Assembly (NCBI GenBank): GCA_017429525.1
Contig: JAFROT010000029.1
Coordinates: 1 to 58,443, forward strand
DNA length: 58,443 nt
Source: Bacteroidaceae bacterium
GTDB taxonomy: Bacteria; Bacteroidota; Bacteroidia; Bacteroidales; Bacteroidaceae
Reading direction: 5' to 3'
Part shown: piece after piece, positions 24,784 to 33,137 of the stretch
How positions within the stretch are numbered: the stretch's first letter is position 1
Layout of the letters: each line of letters opens with the position of its first letter
Translations under genes and position numbers: made by a program
The notes under the pieces: generated by a model
Databases searched by the model: none
What the model was told of the DNA's origin: nothing
What the model saw: the letters and a program-made list of their open reading frames with translations, nothing else

Positions 24784-26121
24784 ATGAAGATTGAAACAAT
24801 TATGGCCAACCTGGAGGCCAAACATCCAGGCGAAAAAGAGTACTTGCAGGCTGTCCGCGAGGTGCTCATGAGTATCGAAGAAGTCTACAACCAGCATCCC
24901 GAGTTCGAGAAGGCCAAACTGATCGAGCGTCTGGTTGAGCCCGAGCGCATCATCACGTTCCGCGTGCCCTGGGTCGACGACAAGGGCGAGGTTCAGGTGA
25001 ACCTTGGCTACCGCGTGCAGTTCAACAGCGCTATTGGCCCGTACAAAGGCGGCCTGCGCTTCCACGCTAGCGTCAACCTCTCGATCCTGAAGTTCCTCGG
25101 CTTCGAGCAGACCTTCAAGAATGCCTTGACGACGCTGCCCATGGGCGGTGGTAAGGGCGGTTCAGACTTCAGCCCCCGCGGCAAGAGCGATGCCGAGATC
25201 ATGCGCTTCTGCCAGGCTTTCATGAGCGAGTTGTTCCGCTACATCGGTCCTGAAGTGGACGTTCCTGCCGGCGACATTGGCGTAGGCGCTCGCGAGATCG
25301 GCTATCTCTTCGGTCAATACAAGAAGCTGACGCGCGACTGGAGCGGCGTGCTTACCGGCAAGGGCCTCGAATACGGAGGCTCGCTCGTGCGTCCTGAGGC
25401 AACGGGCTTCGGCGGCCTCTACTTCGTCAACGAGATGCTGAACACCCACGGCAAGGACATCAAGGGTAAGACGGTGGCCATCTCGGGCTTCGGCAACGTC
25501 GCCTGGGGTGCAGCCACGAAGGCTACGCAACTGGGTGCCAAGGTGGTCACCATCAGCGGTCCCGATGGCTACATCTACGACCCAGACGGCATCAGCGGCG
25601 AGAAGATTGACTACATGCTTGAGCTCCGCGCCAGCGGCAACGACATCTGCGCTCCCTATGCCGAGGAGTTCCCCGGCTCGCAGTTCTTCCCCGGCAAGAA
25701 GCCTTGGGAGGTCAAGTGCGACATCGCCCTGCCTTGTGCTACGCAGAACGAGCTCAATGGCGAGGATGCCCGTCAGCTCATCGCCAACGGCGTACAATGC
25801 GTAGGCGAAATCTCCAACATGGGTTGCACGCCCGAAGCCATCGATGCCTTCATCGAGGCTAAGATGATCTTCGCTCCCGGCAAGGCCGTCAACGCAGGCG
25901 GTGTGGCTACCTCCGGCCTGGAGATGAGCCAGAACGCGATGCACATCAGCTGGAGCGCCCAGGAGGTCGACCAGCGTCTGCACGGCATCATGCATGCCAT
26001 CCATGCCCAATGCGTCAAGTACGGCACAGAGCCCGACGGCTACGTCAACTATGTCAAGGGCGCCAACATCGCTGGCTTCATGAAGGTGGCCAAGGCCATG
26101 ATGGCACAGGGCATCGTCTGA
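24784..26121 (+). CDS. gdhA: Glutamate dehydrogenase, hexameric
   Basis: 445 residues, the usual size of the small hexameric enzymes. It interconverts glutamate and 2-oxoglutarate plus ammonia, the main ammonia-assimilation route in Prevotella. Visible motifs: GPYKGGLRFHASVN and LPMGGGKGGSDF (substrate and catalytic lysines), VPAGDIGVGAREIGYLFGQYK, the dinucleotide fold SGFGNVAWGAA, and APGKAVNAGGVATSGLEMSQN. Where E. coli has AEGANMPTT this protein reads GEISNMGCT, keeping the glutamate and asparagine. NADP versus NAD preference cannot be decided safely. It is monocistronic, with its own promoter and a strong terminator. Confidence 0.95.
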   Translation: MKIETIMANLEAKHPGEKEYLQAVREVLMSIEEVYNQHPEFEKAKLIERLVEPERIITFRVPWVDDKGEVQVNLGYRVQFNSAIGPYKGGLRFHASVNLSILKFLGFEQTFKNALTTLPMGGGKGGSDFSPRGKSDAEIMRFCQAFMSELFRYIGPEVDVPAGDIGVGAREIGYLFGQYKKLTRDWSGVLTGKGLEYGGSLVRPEATGFGGLYFVNEMLNTHGKDIKGKTVAISGFGNVAWGAATKATQLGAKVVTISGPDGYIYDPDGISGEKIDYMLELRASGNDICAPYAEEFPGSQFFPGKKPWEVKCDIALPCATQNELNGEDARQLIANGVQCVGEISNMGCTPEAIDAFIEAKMIFAPGKAVNAGGVATSGLEMSQNAMHISWSAQEVDQRLHGIMHAIHAQCVKYGTEPDGYVNYVKGANIAGFMKVAKAMMAQGIV

Positions 26122-26143
26122 CAGCCCTGGTCATAGGATACAT

Positions 26144-26184
26144 CAATAGCGGCTTTGCCTGTCAATCAGGCAAAGCCGCTATTG
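26144..26184. terminator. Strong terminator between gdhA and nadD
   Basis: CAATAGCGGCTTTGCCTG (26144-26161) is perfectly complementary to 26167-26184 with a 5-nt loop, an 18-bp stem. It lies 22 nt after the gdhA stop and can serve both convergent transcripts. Confidence 0.8.
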
Positions 26185-26241
26185 TCATACTTCTATTCCG
26201 CGCCCCTACAGGGTTCGCTGGGCACTCCTATATTACCGCCT

Positions 26242-26817
26242 TCAAAAATAGTAGTGGTGACGCTTTATCTCTGCCCACACTCGAGGGGCAAGGCCTGCGC
26301 CATCATAGGAGGGGTCGGCGGCGATGGCCTGACGAATCTGTGTGGACGAGATGTCGAGGAGAGGCGTTGCCACGAGCTGCACGCCATCAGGCAGCGAAGC
26401 CTCGTCGAGGTCGTAGCCGGGACGTGGATAGACGAGCAGACGATGGCGACGGAGTATTTCGTCTGGCTTATGCCAATGGCTGAAATCGAGCCAGTTGTCG
26501 GCTCCTACCACCAAGACGAATTCACGCTCTGGGTAAGCCTCGCGCAGCGCCGAGAGGGTATCGACCATAAACGAAGGGCGCGGTAGGCCGAATTCGAAGT
26601 CGCTCACCCGCAAGCCTTTCCTCCGCCCCACGGCCAGGCGGGCCAAATGCAGGCGCACGCTGTCAGCGAGCAGGCCATCGGCGGGCTTAAGCGGATTCTG
26701 CGGCGAGACCATGAACCACAACTCGTCGACCAGACCTTTGCGCACAAGCCACTGACCAAGCGCCAAATGGCCCTGATGGAAAGGATTGAAGCTGCCGCCG
26801 TAGATTGCCGTAGCCAT
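26242..26817 (-). CDS. nadD: Nicotinate-nucleotide adenylyltransferase
   Basis: 191 residues. It adenylates nicotinate mononucleotide in NAD synthesis. The nucleotidyltransferase motif GGSFNPFHQGH at the start and ISSTQIR near the C-terminus are diagnostic; VGADNWLDFSHWHKPDEIL is the NadD-specific stretch. It is the third gene of the yicC-gmk-nadD operon, starting 17 nt after gmk. Confidence 0.96.
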   Translation of the reverse strand: MATAIYGGSFNPFHQGHLALGQWLVRKGLVDELWFMVSPQNPLKPADGLLADSVRLHLARLAVGRRKGLRVSDFEFGLPRPSFMVDTLSALREAYPEREFVLVVGADNWLDFSHWHKPDEILRRHRLLVYPRPGYDLDEASLPDGVQLVATPLLDISSTQIRQAIAADPSYDGAGLAPRVWAEIKRHHYYF

Positions 26818-26834
26818 GGCGAATGTGGACCTCT

Positions 26835-27401
26835 TTAACCGTTCAGGAAATGGCTGACGATCTCATAAGCCTCCGCCTTGGCGGTCTCGAGATCATCGTT
26901 GACGAGGACACGGTCAAAACGATCGGCAAAGGTGAGTTCGTACCCTGCACGGGACAGACGCTCCTCAATGACCTCGGGAGCATCCGTGCCACGTCCCTCA
27001 AGACGGCGACGCAGTTCTTCAATGCTGGGCGGTTGAATAAAGAGGCTGAGGGCTCGGTCGCCGAAGTACTTCTTCAGGTTTACGCCTCCATGCACGTCGA
27101 CATCGAAGACAAGGTTCTGCCCAGCAGCCAACTGCTTCTCGACTTGTGCCTTGAGGGTGCCATAATAGCGGTCCTCATAGACCTCCTCGTACTCGATGAA
27201 ATCATCGGCTGCGATATGTTCGCGAAACTGATCGGGCGAGAGAAAGATATATTCAACGCCGTCACGCTCCTCACCTCGAGGCGCACGCGTAGTCGCCGAG
27301 ATGGAGAAAGCCAGGCACAACTCTTCGTGAGGCATCAGGCTGTTGATAATAGTGGACTTACCGCTGCCACTGGGGGCAGAAACGATGATGACTTTATTCA
27401 T
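26835..27401 (-). CDS. gmk: Guanylate kinase
   Basis: 188 residues. P-loop SAPSGSGKST near the N-terminus, the GMP-binding segment SISATTRAPRGEERDGVEYIF, and FIQPPSIEELRRRLEGRGTD of the lid. It phosphorylates GMP to GDP. Middle gene of the yicC-gmk-nadD operon; the pairing with yicC is widely conserved. Confidence 0.97.
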   Translation of the reverse strand: MNKVIIVSAPSGSGKSTIINSLMPHEELCLAFSISATTRAPRGEERDGVEYIFLSPDQFREHIAADDFIEYEEVYEDRYYGTLKAQVEKQLAAGQNLVFDVDVHGGVNLKKYFGDRALSLFIQPPSIEELRRRLEGRGTDAPEVIEERLSRAGYELTFADRFDRVLVNDDLETAKAEAYEIVSHFLNG

Positions 27402-27445
27402 ATTCGTTCAGCGTTTTAGATGATGATCTTGCGTATGACGGGGAA

Positions 27446-28324
27446 CTACATGACATTCAATACCTGCTCCTTGATCTGCTCGAGTTCATCCTTCATGCGG
27501 ACGACGATGTTCTGCATTTCAGCGATATTAGACTTGCTGCCCGTCGTGTTGATCTCGCGTCCCATCTCCTGAGCGATGAAACCGAGTTTCTTGCCCTGGC
27601 CATGACCCGTCGCCATCGTCTCGCGGAAGTAGCGGAGATGGTTGGCCAGCCGTTGTTTCTCCTCGTTGATGTCGAGCTTCTCGATGTAGTAGATCATCTC
27701 CTGTTCGAGACGATTGCGATCGACTTGTACCTCGGGGATGGAATTGAGTCCCTCGACGATGCGGCCACGGATCTTCTCAACGCGTGCTTTCTCGAAGGGT
27801 TCGATTTGTGCCAGCAGTGCTTCGATATTGTCAACCTTCTCCGTGAATTTCTTCTCGAGAGCAGCACCTTCCTGGCGACGGAAATCCATGAGCGAACTAA
27901 CGGCCTGCTCAGCAACCGATCGAGCTACGGCCCATTCCTCGTCGCTCAGCTCTACGACCTCGGTGCGAGAGAGCACATCGGGCATGCGCAGGAGCGTGGG
28001 CATCCAGTGCTCTTCGGGCTCGTCGAGTTCAAATTCGTCGACAATCGAGCGAATCTGCTCGACATAGGATTTCAGAACAATTCGATTAATCGGAGTGGCT
28101 GCGCTGTCATCGTCGCGCTCAATGTAAAGACTGAAGTCAACCTTGCCGCGCTCCAGTGCCTGAGCAATCATACTGCGCAGCTCCATCTCCTTCTCGCGGT
28201 AGATGGGAGCAATGCGAGCTTGCAGGTCGAGAGCCTTGCTGTTGACTGACTTGATTTCTGCCGTTATTTTCTTGCCACGGAAGTCAGCAGAAGCCTTGCC
28301 GTAGCCCGTCATAGAGAGGATCAT
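27446..28324 (-). CDS. yicC: YicC/YloC-family endoribonuclease
   Basis: 292 residues. The N-terminus MILSMTGYGKA and the stretches EIKSVNSKALDL and GRINTTGSKS-like MGREINTTGSKSN are the family hallmarks. YicC proteins are RNA endonucleases taking part in small-RNA turnover; in E. coli YicC promotes decay of RyhB. The last third is strongly helical. It is the first gene of the operon, with a -7 box at 28416-28423 and a leader of about 85 nt containing CGGTTATCG twice, 21 bp apart. Confidence 0.92.
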   Translation of the reverse strand: MILSMTGYGKASADFRGKKITAEIKSVNSKALDLQARIAPIYREKEMELRSMIAQALERGKVDFSLYIERDDDSAATPINRIVLKSYVEQIRSIVDEFELDEPEEHWMPTLLRMPDVLSRTEVVELSDEEWAVARSVAEQAVSSLMDFRRQEGAALEKKFTEKVDNIEALLAQIEPFEKARVEKIRGRIVEGLNSIPEVQVDRNRLEQEMIYYIEKLDINEEKQRLANHLRYFRETMATGHGQGKKLGFIAQEMGREINTTGSKSNIAEMQNIVVRMKDELEQIKEQVLNVM

Positions 28325-28415
28325 TTGATTTTCGTTTATCGGTTAACGGTTATCGATCATGCTTGACCGGTTATCGGTGATAGGGCCCGAATCGCCTATC
28401 AGCACTTATCGGGCG

Positions 28416-28423
28416 CAAAGGTA
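28416..28423 (-). promoter_or_regulatory. -7 box of the yicC-gmk-nadD operon
   Basis: TACCTTTG on the minus strand, exact consensus. Confidence 0.62.
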
Positions 28424-28485
28424 ATGAAAAAGTTTAAAGATTAAGGCTAATGGCTTAAAGTTTTTGCATCTGCAAGGCCAATTCT

Positions 28486-31400
28486 TCACTCTTTCAGGTC
28501 TCCGACCGCAATTTGGTATTCATGCCAAAGCGCATCGACGGTACTGGGACGACCGAGCGCGTAGGTCATAGCGGCGTCCCACGACCAGGGCACCACCTCG
28601 AGGCACGAACGGTTGATTTTGCGAATGAAATCTTTGTCCTTTGTGCGTCGGAGCCAATCAAAGAAATAGCCGATATGGCGATAGCCGTCGGTATAGCTGC
28701 CACCGCGCGGACGGTCGGCCTCGCCATGGAAGCCGCCACAAGCCACGCGCACAGCGTCGGCCGTGCCCTCGATAAGCTGCCACACGACGGGGTTCTGGCC
28801 GTAGGCGCCAATGCCCTGCGGTTCAAGTTGGAAAGCGTGGGTGAGCTCGTGGAGCAGCACGCCGCGCGTCTCGAAATCCATGCGTGCGGTGTCGTCGTCG
28901 GCAAACGACTTCTCGACGTGACGCGTACTGTAGAATATCTCTACGAACCCATTGCCACCGCCCTTAGCCGAAATGCCGGGGTCGTCCTTGATGATGTAGC
29001 GCAGGCGACGGAGCTGGGGGATGCTGTCGCCGGGCGTGAAATAAAGGCATTGCATCACCTCGCGGGCCACGCGACGGATGTAAGCATCGGGATCGGAAAT
29101 GAGGCGATGGTAAATGTCCGAGCCACGGCTCTGGGGTGCTTCGTCGACGAAGACTATTTGATTGAGATGCCTGTCCCATGAGCCTCCTCCTTGTACGTCT
29201 TCAACAGGAAGAGGGGGAACAGGCTCCATCGAGAACGGCTTATCCTCGAGTTTCAAGCCCCGTTGGGTGTTGGGCTTGCTGCTCATCTCGAATTCTATGA
29301 CACAGCCTTCAGTCAACTGTTTGTGAGTGAGGTAAAGGCGGCTGAAGGGCTGGCCGTTGAATTTGACGCGGCGGACGTAGCAGTTGCGGTCGCTCACCTT
29401 CGGAGCCTTGACTATGATATGTCGGCCGTTGGGCAGGGCGACGTCGGCATAGGGCAGATAGGGCGCGCCGAGGACATACTGATCGGTGCCCGGGCATACG
29501 GGATAGAAACCGAGGGCCGAGAAGATGAACCAAGCCGACATCTGGCCACAGTCGTCGTTGCCGCCGAGGCCGCGTATGTCGTTGCGGTACATGCGATTCA
29601 TAATCGTGCGCAGCCACAGCTGCGTCTTCCAAGGCTGCGACGTCCATGCGTAGAGATAAGGTACGTGATGGCTGGGTTCATTGCCGTGGACATAACCACC
29701 TACGAGGCAATCGTCGGTGATATCTTCGTTGTCAGCATAATACTGCTGGGGCAGGTGCATCGTGAAGAGTTGGTCGAGGCGCTGACGGAAGACATCCTCG
29801 CCGCCTATCACAGCCATCAACCCATTGACGTCATGCGGGACATGGAACGAGAAATTCCACGAGTTGCCCTCAATGAAACCTTCTCCATAGGTCTGCAGCG
29901 GGTCCATCGGTGTCTTGAAGCGGCCGTCGGCATAGCGCGGTGTTGCGAAGCCTGTGGCCGGATCAAATGTGTTACGGTAGTAGCGTGCCCGAGCCTCGAA
30001 CTCGTCGGTCATGCGTCTGTCGCCCAACGCCCGTGCTGCGGCAACCACGGCAAAATCGTCGTAGGCATACTCCAACGTATTAGAGGCTGCCGTGGCGTCG
30101 CGGTCAAAGGGTGCATAGCCCTGTTTCATATAAGTCTCGAGACCCGGGAAACGCGGCCAAGTGGCGGTAGCCTTGAGCGCTCGAAGCACAGCATCGCGCT
30201 CCAATGCCGCTCCCTTGACAACAGCATCGGCCACGGCACTTACGGCGTGGTAGCCTGTCATACACCAGCCCTCGTTACCCATCAGGCTCCATACGGGTAG
30301 AATGTGATTGGCACTTTGCTGCTGATGTGCCAGCATAGAACGCACCATGTCGGTGTTGCGCTCGGGCTGGATGAGGCCCAGCAGAGGATGCAAGGCGCGG
30401 TAGGTGTCCCACAGCGAGAAGACCGTATAGTTCTGAAAGCCAGCGGGCTCGTGCACGGCGCCGTCTACGCCACGATAGCGTCCGTCGACGTCGGAGTAGA
30501 CCGAGGGGTTGATCATCGTGTGATAGAGTGAGGTGTAGAGCATCGCCTTCTGGTCCTCGGTGCCTTCGACCTTGATGGCCGAGAGCTCTCGCTGCCAGGT
30601 TGCCCGCGTCTCGGCGCAGACCTGCTCAAACGTCTTGCCGCCCACTTCCGCACGGAGGTTTTTGAGCGCGCCCTCGACAGAAACGGCCGAGAGGGCTACC
30701 TTCGCCAGCAATGGGGTTCGTGAAGCTTCGAATTCGAAATAGGCCACCACGCTTCTGCCGCCCATATCGGGAAAATTGCGGTGGCGGTCGAGCTTGCCCC
30801 AGAAGCCCGTATAGGGCTCGGGACGGCGGTCGGCATAGCCATAGTTACTGATGGGTTGCGAGAAGGAAATGGCGAAATAGGTGTAGTTGCAACGCGCCCA
30901 GCCTTCGGTGATGCGATAGCCGGTAAGCAACGTGTCGTTCTCTATGCGCAGACTGCTCCAGAGCGTCTTGCCTTCGTAATTGTAGATACCGTGCGTCAGG
31001 TCGATGATAATGCGCTCGACGTTAACGTCGCTGGGGAAGGTGTAGCGATGGACGCCCACACGCTGGGTGGCCGTCAACTGCGCGCGCACGCCATTATCAG
31101 TGAGCGTCACTTCGTAGTAGCCGGGACTGGCCTTCTCCGTTGCATGGCTGTAACGCTGCCGATAGCCGCCGTCAGGGCCCTCACGCGTGCCGGGCGTCAG
31201 TTGCAGCGTCCCCGTCTGCGGCATCACGAGAATATCGCCCAGGTCGCTGTGGCCCGTTCCGCTGAGGTGCGTGTGGCTGAAGCCCACAATCGTCGGGTCG
31301 TCGTAGCGATAGCCTGCGCAGTAGTTGTAGACATCGGCCTGGTAGTGGCCTTTGACGTTATGAGGAATGGTATCGGTATCGGGACTGAGTTGTACAGCTC

Positions 31401-31593
31401 CGAAGGGCGCGCAGGCACCAGGAAAGGTGTGCCCCATTCCTGCCGTCCCGATAAAGGGGTTGACATAGTCGACTGCGGCCTTAACAGGACGAGCGGCATC
31501 GGACTCAGCCGCAAAGACCCATGACGGGGCGACCACAGACGCCATCACGAACAAGAGGGCTGACATCTGTTGAAAGGACTTCTTCATCTTCAC
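28486..31593 (-). CDS. GH92 alpha-mannosidase fused to a zinc peptidase (BSP) domain
   Basis: 1035 residues. A signal peptide (about 1-28) is followed by a GH92 enzyme (about 42-790): DYVNPFIGTAGMGHTFPGA, the aromatic FSLWDTYRALHPLL, EGNSWNFSFHVPHD with a candidate acid, and GNDDCGQMSAWFIFSALGFYPVCPG with the acidic base residues. GH92 enzymes are calcium-dependent exo-alpha-mannosidases acting on N-glycans and fungal mannans. The C-terminal region (about 820-1035) is a basic-secretory-protein type zincin with HELTH at 915-919 and a third ligand candidate E942 (IEGTADAVR). A single chain trimming mannose and cutting peptide suggests degradation of mannosylated glycoproteins; this is inference. 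Its own promoter is at 31646-31653. Confidence 0.88.
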   Translation of the reverse strand: MKMKKSFQQMSALLFVMASVVAPSWVFAAESDAARPVKAAVDYVNPFIGTAGMGHTFPGACAPFGAVQLSPDTDTIPHNVKGHYQADVYNYCAGYRYDDPTIVGFSHTHLSGTGHSDLGDILVMPQTGTLQLTPGTREGPDGGYRQRYSHATEKASPGYYEVTLTDNGVRAQLTATQRVGVHRYTFPSDVNVERIIIDLTHGIYNYEGKTLWSSLRIENDTLLTGYRITEGWARCNYTYFAISFSQPISNYGYADRRPEPYTGFWGKLDRHRNFPDMGGRSVVAYFEFEASRTPLLAKVALSAVSVEGALKNLRAEVGGKTFEQVCAETRATWQRELSAIKVEGTEDQKAMLYTSLYHTMINPSVYSDVDGRYRGVDGAVHEPAGFQNYTVFSLWDTYRALHPLLGLIQPERNTDMVRSMLAHQQQSANHILPVWSLMGNEGWCMTGYHAVSAVADAVVKGAALERDAVLRALKATATWPRFPGLETYMKQGYAPFDRDATAASNTLEYAYDDFAVVAAARALGDRRMTDEFEARARYYRNTFDPATGFATPRYADGRFKTPMDPLQTYGEGFIEGNSWNFSFHVPHDVNGLMAVIGGEDVFRQRLDQLFTMHLPQQYYADNEDITDDCLVGGYVHGNEPSHHVPYLYAWTSQPWKTQLWLRTIMNRMYRNDIRGLGGNDDCGQMSAWFIFSALGFYPVCPGTDQYVLGAPYLPYADVALPNGRHIIVKAPKVSDRNCYVRRVKFNGQPFSRLYLTHKQLTEGCVIEFEMSSKPNTQRGLKLEDKPFSMEPVPPLPVEDVQGGGSWDRHLNQIVFVDEAPQSRGSDIYHRLISDPDAYIRRVAREVMQCLYFTPGDSIPQLRRLRYIIKDDPGISAKGGGNGFVEIFYSTRHVEKSFADDDTARMDFETRGVLLHELTHAFQLEPQGIGAYGQNPVVWQLIEGTADAVRVACGGFHGEADRPRGGSYTDGYRHIGYFFDWLRRTKDKDFIRKINRSCLEVVPWSWDAAMTYALGRPSTVDALWHEYQIAVGDLKE

Positions 31594-31645
31594 GTTTTTA
31601 GGTTAAAAAGAGGTTTCAGACACGACATTTTCGCATTTTCAAGCG

Positions 31646-31653
31646 CAAAGATA
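31646..31653 (-). promoter_or_regulatory. -7 box of the GH92 fusion gene
   Basis: TATCTTTG on the minus strand; leader of about 45 nt. Confidence 0.6.
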
Positions 31654-31728
31654 CGCTTTTCCGTCGGTCTCTAAGCCCAAACTAACGTTATTTTTTACTA
31701 AACCTGCGAAAATGCCAATTGTTTTTTT

Positions 31729-31736
31729 TACCTTTG
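31729..31736 (+). promoter_or_regulatory. -7 box of the tsaB operon
   Basis: TACCTTTG; leader of about 15 nt to the tsaB ATG. It is the only exact -7 box found ahead of the six-gene series 31756-37860. Confidence 0.62.
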
Positions 31737-31755
31737 CACGCAAATTATTAAAAAT

Positions 31756-32454
31756 ATGGCTTGCATATTACATATTGAGACGAGTACGAAGGTGTGCTCG
31801 GTGGCTGTCACTGAGGATGCCCACGTCATCTTCGAGCAGACAGACGCCGAGGGCCCCAATCATGCTACTCGCTGTGGTGTCTTCGTCGATGAGGCACTGA
31901 GTTTTGCCGAAAGTCACGCCATTCCACTGGATGCAGTAGCTGTATCAGAAGGTCCTGGAAGCTATACAGGTTTGCGTATCGGCGTGTCGATGGCTAAGGG
32001 CGTCGCCTACGGCCGTGGCGTTCCCCTCGTAGCAGTCCCCACACTTGAGCTCTTGTGCGTGCCTGTGTTGCTCTATCGCGATGACATCCCTGATGAGGCG
32101 CTTTTTGTGCCCATGATTGACGCCCGCCGAATGGAGGTCTACGCCGCTGTCTACGACCGCGCGCTACGTCCGCTGCGCCCGGTACAGGCTGACATCGTGG
32201 AAGCCGACACCTATCGCGAGTGGCTCAATCAAGCGCCTGTCTATTTCTTTGGTGACGGTGCTGCGAAATGCAAAGAAGTGATTACGCATCCCAACGCGCA
32301 CTTCCTCGATGACATCAAGCCGCTGGCCAAACACATGTATCCGCTCGCAGCACGGGCTCTCTCGCGCGACGAGACGGTTGATGTCGCCTATTTCGAACCT
32401 TTCTATCTCAAGGATTTCATCGCGACAAAGCCGAAGAACCCGCTTAGCATTTAA
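31756..32454 (+). CDS. tsaB: tRNA threonylcarbamoyladenosine factor TsaB
   Basis: 232 residues. The N-terminal ASKHA strand ILHIETSTKVCSVAV and the signature SEGPGSYTGLRIGVSMAKGVAYG identify TsaB, the partner that activates TsaD in making t6A at position 37 of ANN-decoding tRNAs. It lacks the metal-binding histidines of TsaD, as expected. It is the first gene of a six-gene series. Confidence 0.95.
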   Translation: MACILHIETSTKVCSVAVTEDAHVIFEQTDAEGPNHATRCGVFVDEALSFAESHAIPLDAVAVSEGPGSYTGLRIGVSMAKGVAYGRGVPLVAVPTLELLCVPVLLYRDDIPDEALFVPMIDARRMEVYAAVYDRALRPLRPVQADIVEADTYREWLNQAPVYFFGDGAAKCKEVITHPNAHFLDDIKPLAKHMYPLAARALSRDETVDVAYFEPFYLKDFIATKPKNPLSI

Positions 32455-32513
32455 TGTTTAGCGTCATTAGTTAAGCGGAGAAGAAAATTTGAAAATCCCA
32501 ACATTCACATTCA

Positions 32514-33104
32514 ATGATTTATAATACGCAACGCGAGAAAATGATTCTGCCCGAGTACGGGCGGACGATTCAGGAGATGGTGGATATCTGCTTGCAGATT
32601 GAAGACCGAAGCGAACGGCAAATATGCGCAGAGACGATTATCGAGATTATGAGGGCCATGAATCCGAATGTGCGTCAACAGCCCGACTACGAGCACAAAT
32701 TGTGGGACCAGCTGGCCATTCTCTCCGACTACAAGCTGGACATTGACTATCCCTATGAAGTCATCCAGCGCGAAGAGATGAACGCCAAGCCCAAGCCTCT
32801 CAAATATCCGATGCAGCGCATCCGCTACCGCCACTACGGGCACCTCACTGAAGCCTTCATGAAGGAGCTCAAGGAGATGCCCGATAGTCCCGAGCGCACG
32901 CGCCTCACTGAGATGATTGCCAACTATATGAAACGTAGTCTCTACAACTGGAATCGCGACGCGATGGACGAGCGTAAAGTGGCTGCTGACATCGACAATT
33001 ACACCGAAGGCAACGTGAACCTGCCCGAAGGGATGCGCTTCGCCTCGGTCAGCAACGGACACCTGCCTGGCAGCAACGCCAGCAAGAAGAAGCGCCGGAA
33101 GTGA
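32514..33104 (+). CDS. DUF4290 protein
   Basis: 196 residues, soluble and helical, no signal peptide. Segments YNTQREKMILPEYGRTIQEMVD, MRAMNPNVRQ and DYEHKLWDQLAI match the DUF4290 family, found throughout Bacteroidetes immediately upstream of murA. The function is unknown; constant linkage with murA hints at a role in envelope synthesis or its control. The C-terminus is basic (SKKKRRK). A 33-nt gap separates it from murA. Confidence 0.85.
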   Translation: MIYNTQREKMILPEYGRTIQEMVDICLQIEDRSERQICAETIIEIMRAMNPNVRQQPDYEHKLWDQLAILSDYKLDIDYPYEVIQREEMNAKPKPLKYPMQRIRYRHYGHLTEAFMKELKEMPDSPERTRLTEMIANYMKRSLYNWNRDAMDERKVAADIDNYTEGNVNLPEGMRFASVSNGHLPGSNASKKKRRK

Positions 33105-33137
33105 CCCTTTTCGTTGAACTTTTAACGAAGGAAAAAA

